This document shows positions 6,093 to 6,952 of a DNA stretch of 6,952 nt, one piece after another. A program made the position numbers and the translations under genes. Source of the DNA: Gammaproteobacteria bacterium (GTDB taxonomy: Bacteria > Pseudomonadota > Gammaproteobacteria > Steroidobacterales > SZUA-146); contig JABDLQ010000460.1 of NCBI GenBank assembly GCA_013002925.1, forward strand, positions 1-6,952. Direction: 5' to 3'. Within the stretch, counting starts at the first letter, position 1. Each line of letters begins with the position of its first letter. The notes beneath the pieces are model-generated. The model was not told the DNA's origin. It searched no databases and saw only the letters and a program-made list of their open reading frames with translations.

Positions 6093-6631
6093 GGCCAATG
6101 CTCTCCCAGCTTGTCACGCAAATTTGTCAGTGCCCGTGAATAATGCGTCTTTACGCTGCCGGCACCGATATCAAGGGTCGTGGCTGTCTGTTCCACGCTC
6201 AACTCCTCGATTGCGCGCAATAGAAATACTTCACGCTGCCGCTGTGGCAGCTCACCGACCGCCTCGTTAAGCCGCTCTATCGCCGCGTCTTTTTGCAGTG
6301 TTTTTTGCGGTCCTGCCGCAGCCCGATCAGGGGCGCTTTCTATCGGCTGCCATGCATCGTGTTCATCGGTATTTTTGCGCGGTACCATGATCACCTTGTT
6401 GCGCAGAGTCTGGCGGCGCTGCCAGTCCCGGATGCGGTTTTGCAGTATCCGGTAGAACAGCGGTGGCCATTCAGCTGAGGGTTTTGTTGCATAATTACGC
6501 GCCAGTCTTATCATTGCATCCTGAACCATATCCAACGCCACATCACGATCCCGTACCGACAGAACTGCTATCCTGAAGGCGCGTGCCTGAATCTCGCCAA
6601 GAAACTGGTCAAGTGCGTCCGCCGGATCCAG
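6089..6631 (-). CDS. ECF-type RNA polymerase sigma factor (CTG start proposed)
   Basis: A sigma-70 family factor of the extracytoplasmic-function type, about 180 residues from the proposed start. Region 2 spans about 8-75 and holds RAFRIAVLSVRDRDVALDMVQDAMIRLAR and PPLFYRILQNRIRDWQRR. A variable linker follows (80-112). Region 4 covers about 115-175 with ELPQRQREVFLLRAIEELS and the helix-turn-helix QTATTLDIGAGSVKTHYSRAL. The first ATG/GTG/TTG in frame is a GTG at 6541, which would delete about 30 residues of region 2, including RAFRIAVL. The frame stays open upstream to a TAG at 6637-6635. Inside it, CTG at 6631 has GAGGGG six bases ahead, and the resulting start MDPADALDQFLGEI matches the length of relatives. 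It heads a four-gene operon. A sequencing error near the start is the main alternative. Target promoters are unknown; autoregulation is common for such factors. Confidence 0.85.
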   Translation of the reverse strand: MDPADALDQFLGEIQARAFRIAVLSVRDRDVALDMVQDAMIRLARNYATKPSAEWPPLFYRILQNRIRDWQRRQTLRNKVIMVPRKNTDEHDAWQPIESAPDRAAAGPQKTLQKDAAIERLNEAVGELPQRQREVFLLRAIEELSVEQTATTLDIGAGSVKTHYSRALTNLRDKLGEHWP

Positions 6632-6643
6632 AGCCTACCCCTC
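6632..6643 (-). promoter_or_regulatory. Ribosome-binding site supporting a CTG start of the sigma gene
   Basis: On the minus strand, GAGGGG (6643-6638) is followed by the six-base spacer TAGGCT and then CTG (6631). The spacer contains the in-frame stop TAG, so translation of this frame cannot begin further upstream. GAGGGG is the strongest Shine-Dalgarno match in the area and its spacing is good. Confidence 0.55.
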
Positions 6644-6736
6644 ACTATCGAATCACAATCGATTTTGTTTGCCACCGACTACCATACCGGTATTCTCATG
6701 CCACAGAGAGGGAAACCGCCGCCAAACGGGCCGTCA

Positions 6737-6758
6737 CTGTGACGTCACAGAGGTATAA
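6737..6758 (-). promoter_or_regulatory. Palindromic operator candidate at the sigma operon promoter
   Basis: CTGTGACGTCACAG (6737-6750) is a perfect 14-bp palindrome. An overlapping GTCAC-T-GTGAC (6733-6743) adds a further half-site. On the minus strand a TTATAC box (6758-6753) that could serve as -10 lies just ahead of it, placing the palindrome at the probable transcription start, about 106-119 bases before the sigma start. No good -35 hexamer is seen (TCAACC at 17-base spacing). A repressor site at the start point would fit. The spacing of TGTGA and TCACA (2 bases) does not fit CRP. Confidence 0.4.
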
Positions 6759-6952
6759 CGGACAAACGCGGCAAAGGTTGACATAGACTGGGCATATTGA
6801 GGGTGTTGTGCACAAACGAGCCAGGCTCGATTGCCTGAGGTCATTCAGCATGAGGCTGTTCAGCTTGATGAGATCGGGTAGACCGTGGGTGTCCGCGATC
6901 CTCTTGCAATTGGATCGGCCAACAGATGGGTAACCGTGATCCTGCGTGACAG
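6759..6952. other. Right-edge region without a recognisable gene, rich in inverted repeats
   Basis: No convincing coding sequence was found on either strand in this 194-base stretch. It contains several inverted repeats: TTGTGCACAA (6806-6815), CGAGCC-A-GGCTCG (6817-6829) and a 22-bp imperfect palindrome (6896-6917) built of CGATCC, a central TTGCAA and GGATCG. It also has TTCAGC repeated 15 bases apart (6844 and 6859). TTGACA at 6778-6783 on the plus strand has no matching -10. A minus-strand frame is open from the edge to a TGA at 6698-6696 but looks non-coding in its downstream half. It could be the regulatory region or end of something beyond the edge, or the end of a mobile element; the sequence here does not decide. 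Confidence 0.4.

Noticed and set aside
6737..6750. CRP (TGTGA-N6-TCACA) binding site
   Set aside because: The half-sites are separated by two bases rather than six, so the geometry does not fit CRP.
6583..6786. A 67-codon plus-strand open frame starting with GTG
   Set aside because: It runs antisense to the N-terminus of the sigma gene and its promoter region, with no ribosome site and no protein family features.
6696..6950. A minus-strand frame open from the right edge, whose start (KRIADTHGLPDLIKLNSLML) looks a little like a LysM motif
   Set aside because: The match covers only part of a LysM motif, and the following 45 residues are rich in C and V with no domain character and overlap the palindromic promoter region. 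More sequence to the right is needed before calling a gene end here.

Overview
The window suggests a free-living Gammaproteobacterium with moderate GC content. The inference rests on gene content: a DUF2878 / DUF6134 / Blc-type lipocalin set, a YniA-like fructosamine kinase, a Pol I-type 5'-3' exonuclease, and an ECF sigma factor followed by a DUF3106 protein. No rRNA, tRNA, CRISPR array or convincing insertion sequence is visible. No genus can be named from this sequence alone.

Left part, plus strand (1-2176). The end of a sensor histidine kinase is followed by about 160 bp without a gene, then three overlapping genes: a DUF2878 inner-membrane protein, an exported DUF6134 protein and a Blc-like lipocalin lipoprotein. 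The stop/start overlaps (TAATG, ATGGTGA) indicate one translationally coupled operon that probably acts on envelope lipids. It ends in a convergent intergenic region (2177-2306) that carries a long imperfect inverted repeat.

Middle part, minus strand (2307-4764). A 5'-3' exonuclease (flap-endonuclease type, complete metal-ligand set) is followed by a fructosamine kinase family protein with only a short gap, so the two are probably co-transcribed. Upstream, and probably transcribed separately, is a stand-alone HNH endonuclease-family gene.

Right part, minus strand (4900-6643). A compact four-gene operon runs from an ECF-type sigma factor through a single-pass membrane protein (candidate anti-sigma factor) and a small exported, very acidic protein to an exported, very basic DUF3106 protein built of near-perfect 18-residue repeats. 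Neighbouring genes overlap or nearly touch, and a rho-independent terminator lies after the last one. The sigma factor has no ATG, GTG or TTG ahead of its conserved N-terminus. A CTG preceded by GAGGGG is the best start.

The last 300 bp hold the presumed promoter region of this operon, with a perfect 14-bp palindrome, and then a stretch rich in inverted repeats with no recognisable gene. The sigma operon is the part of the window most likely to be an under-described system. Its layout (sigma, membrane anti-sigma candidate, two exported partners of opposite charge) recalls cell-envelope stress signalling, but its function here is inference.
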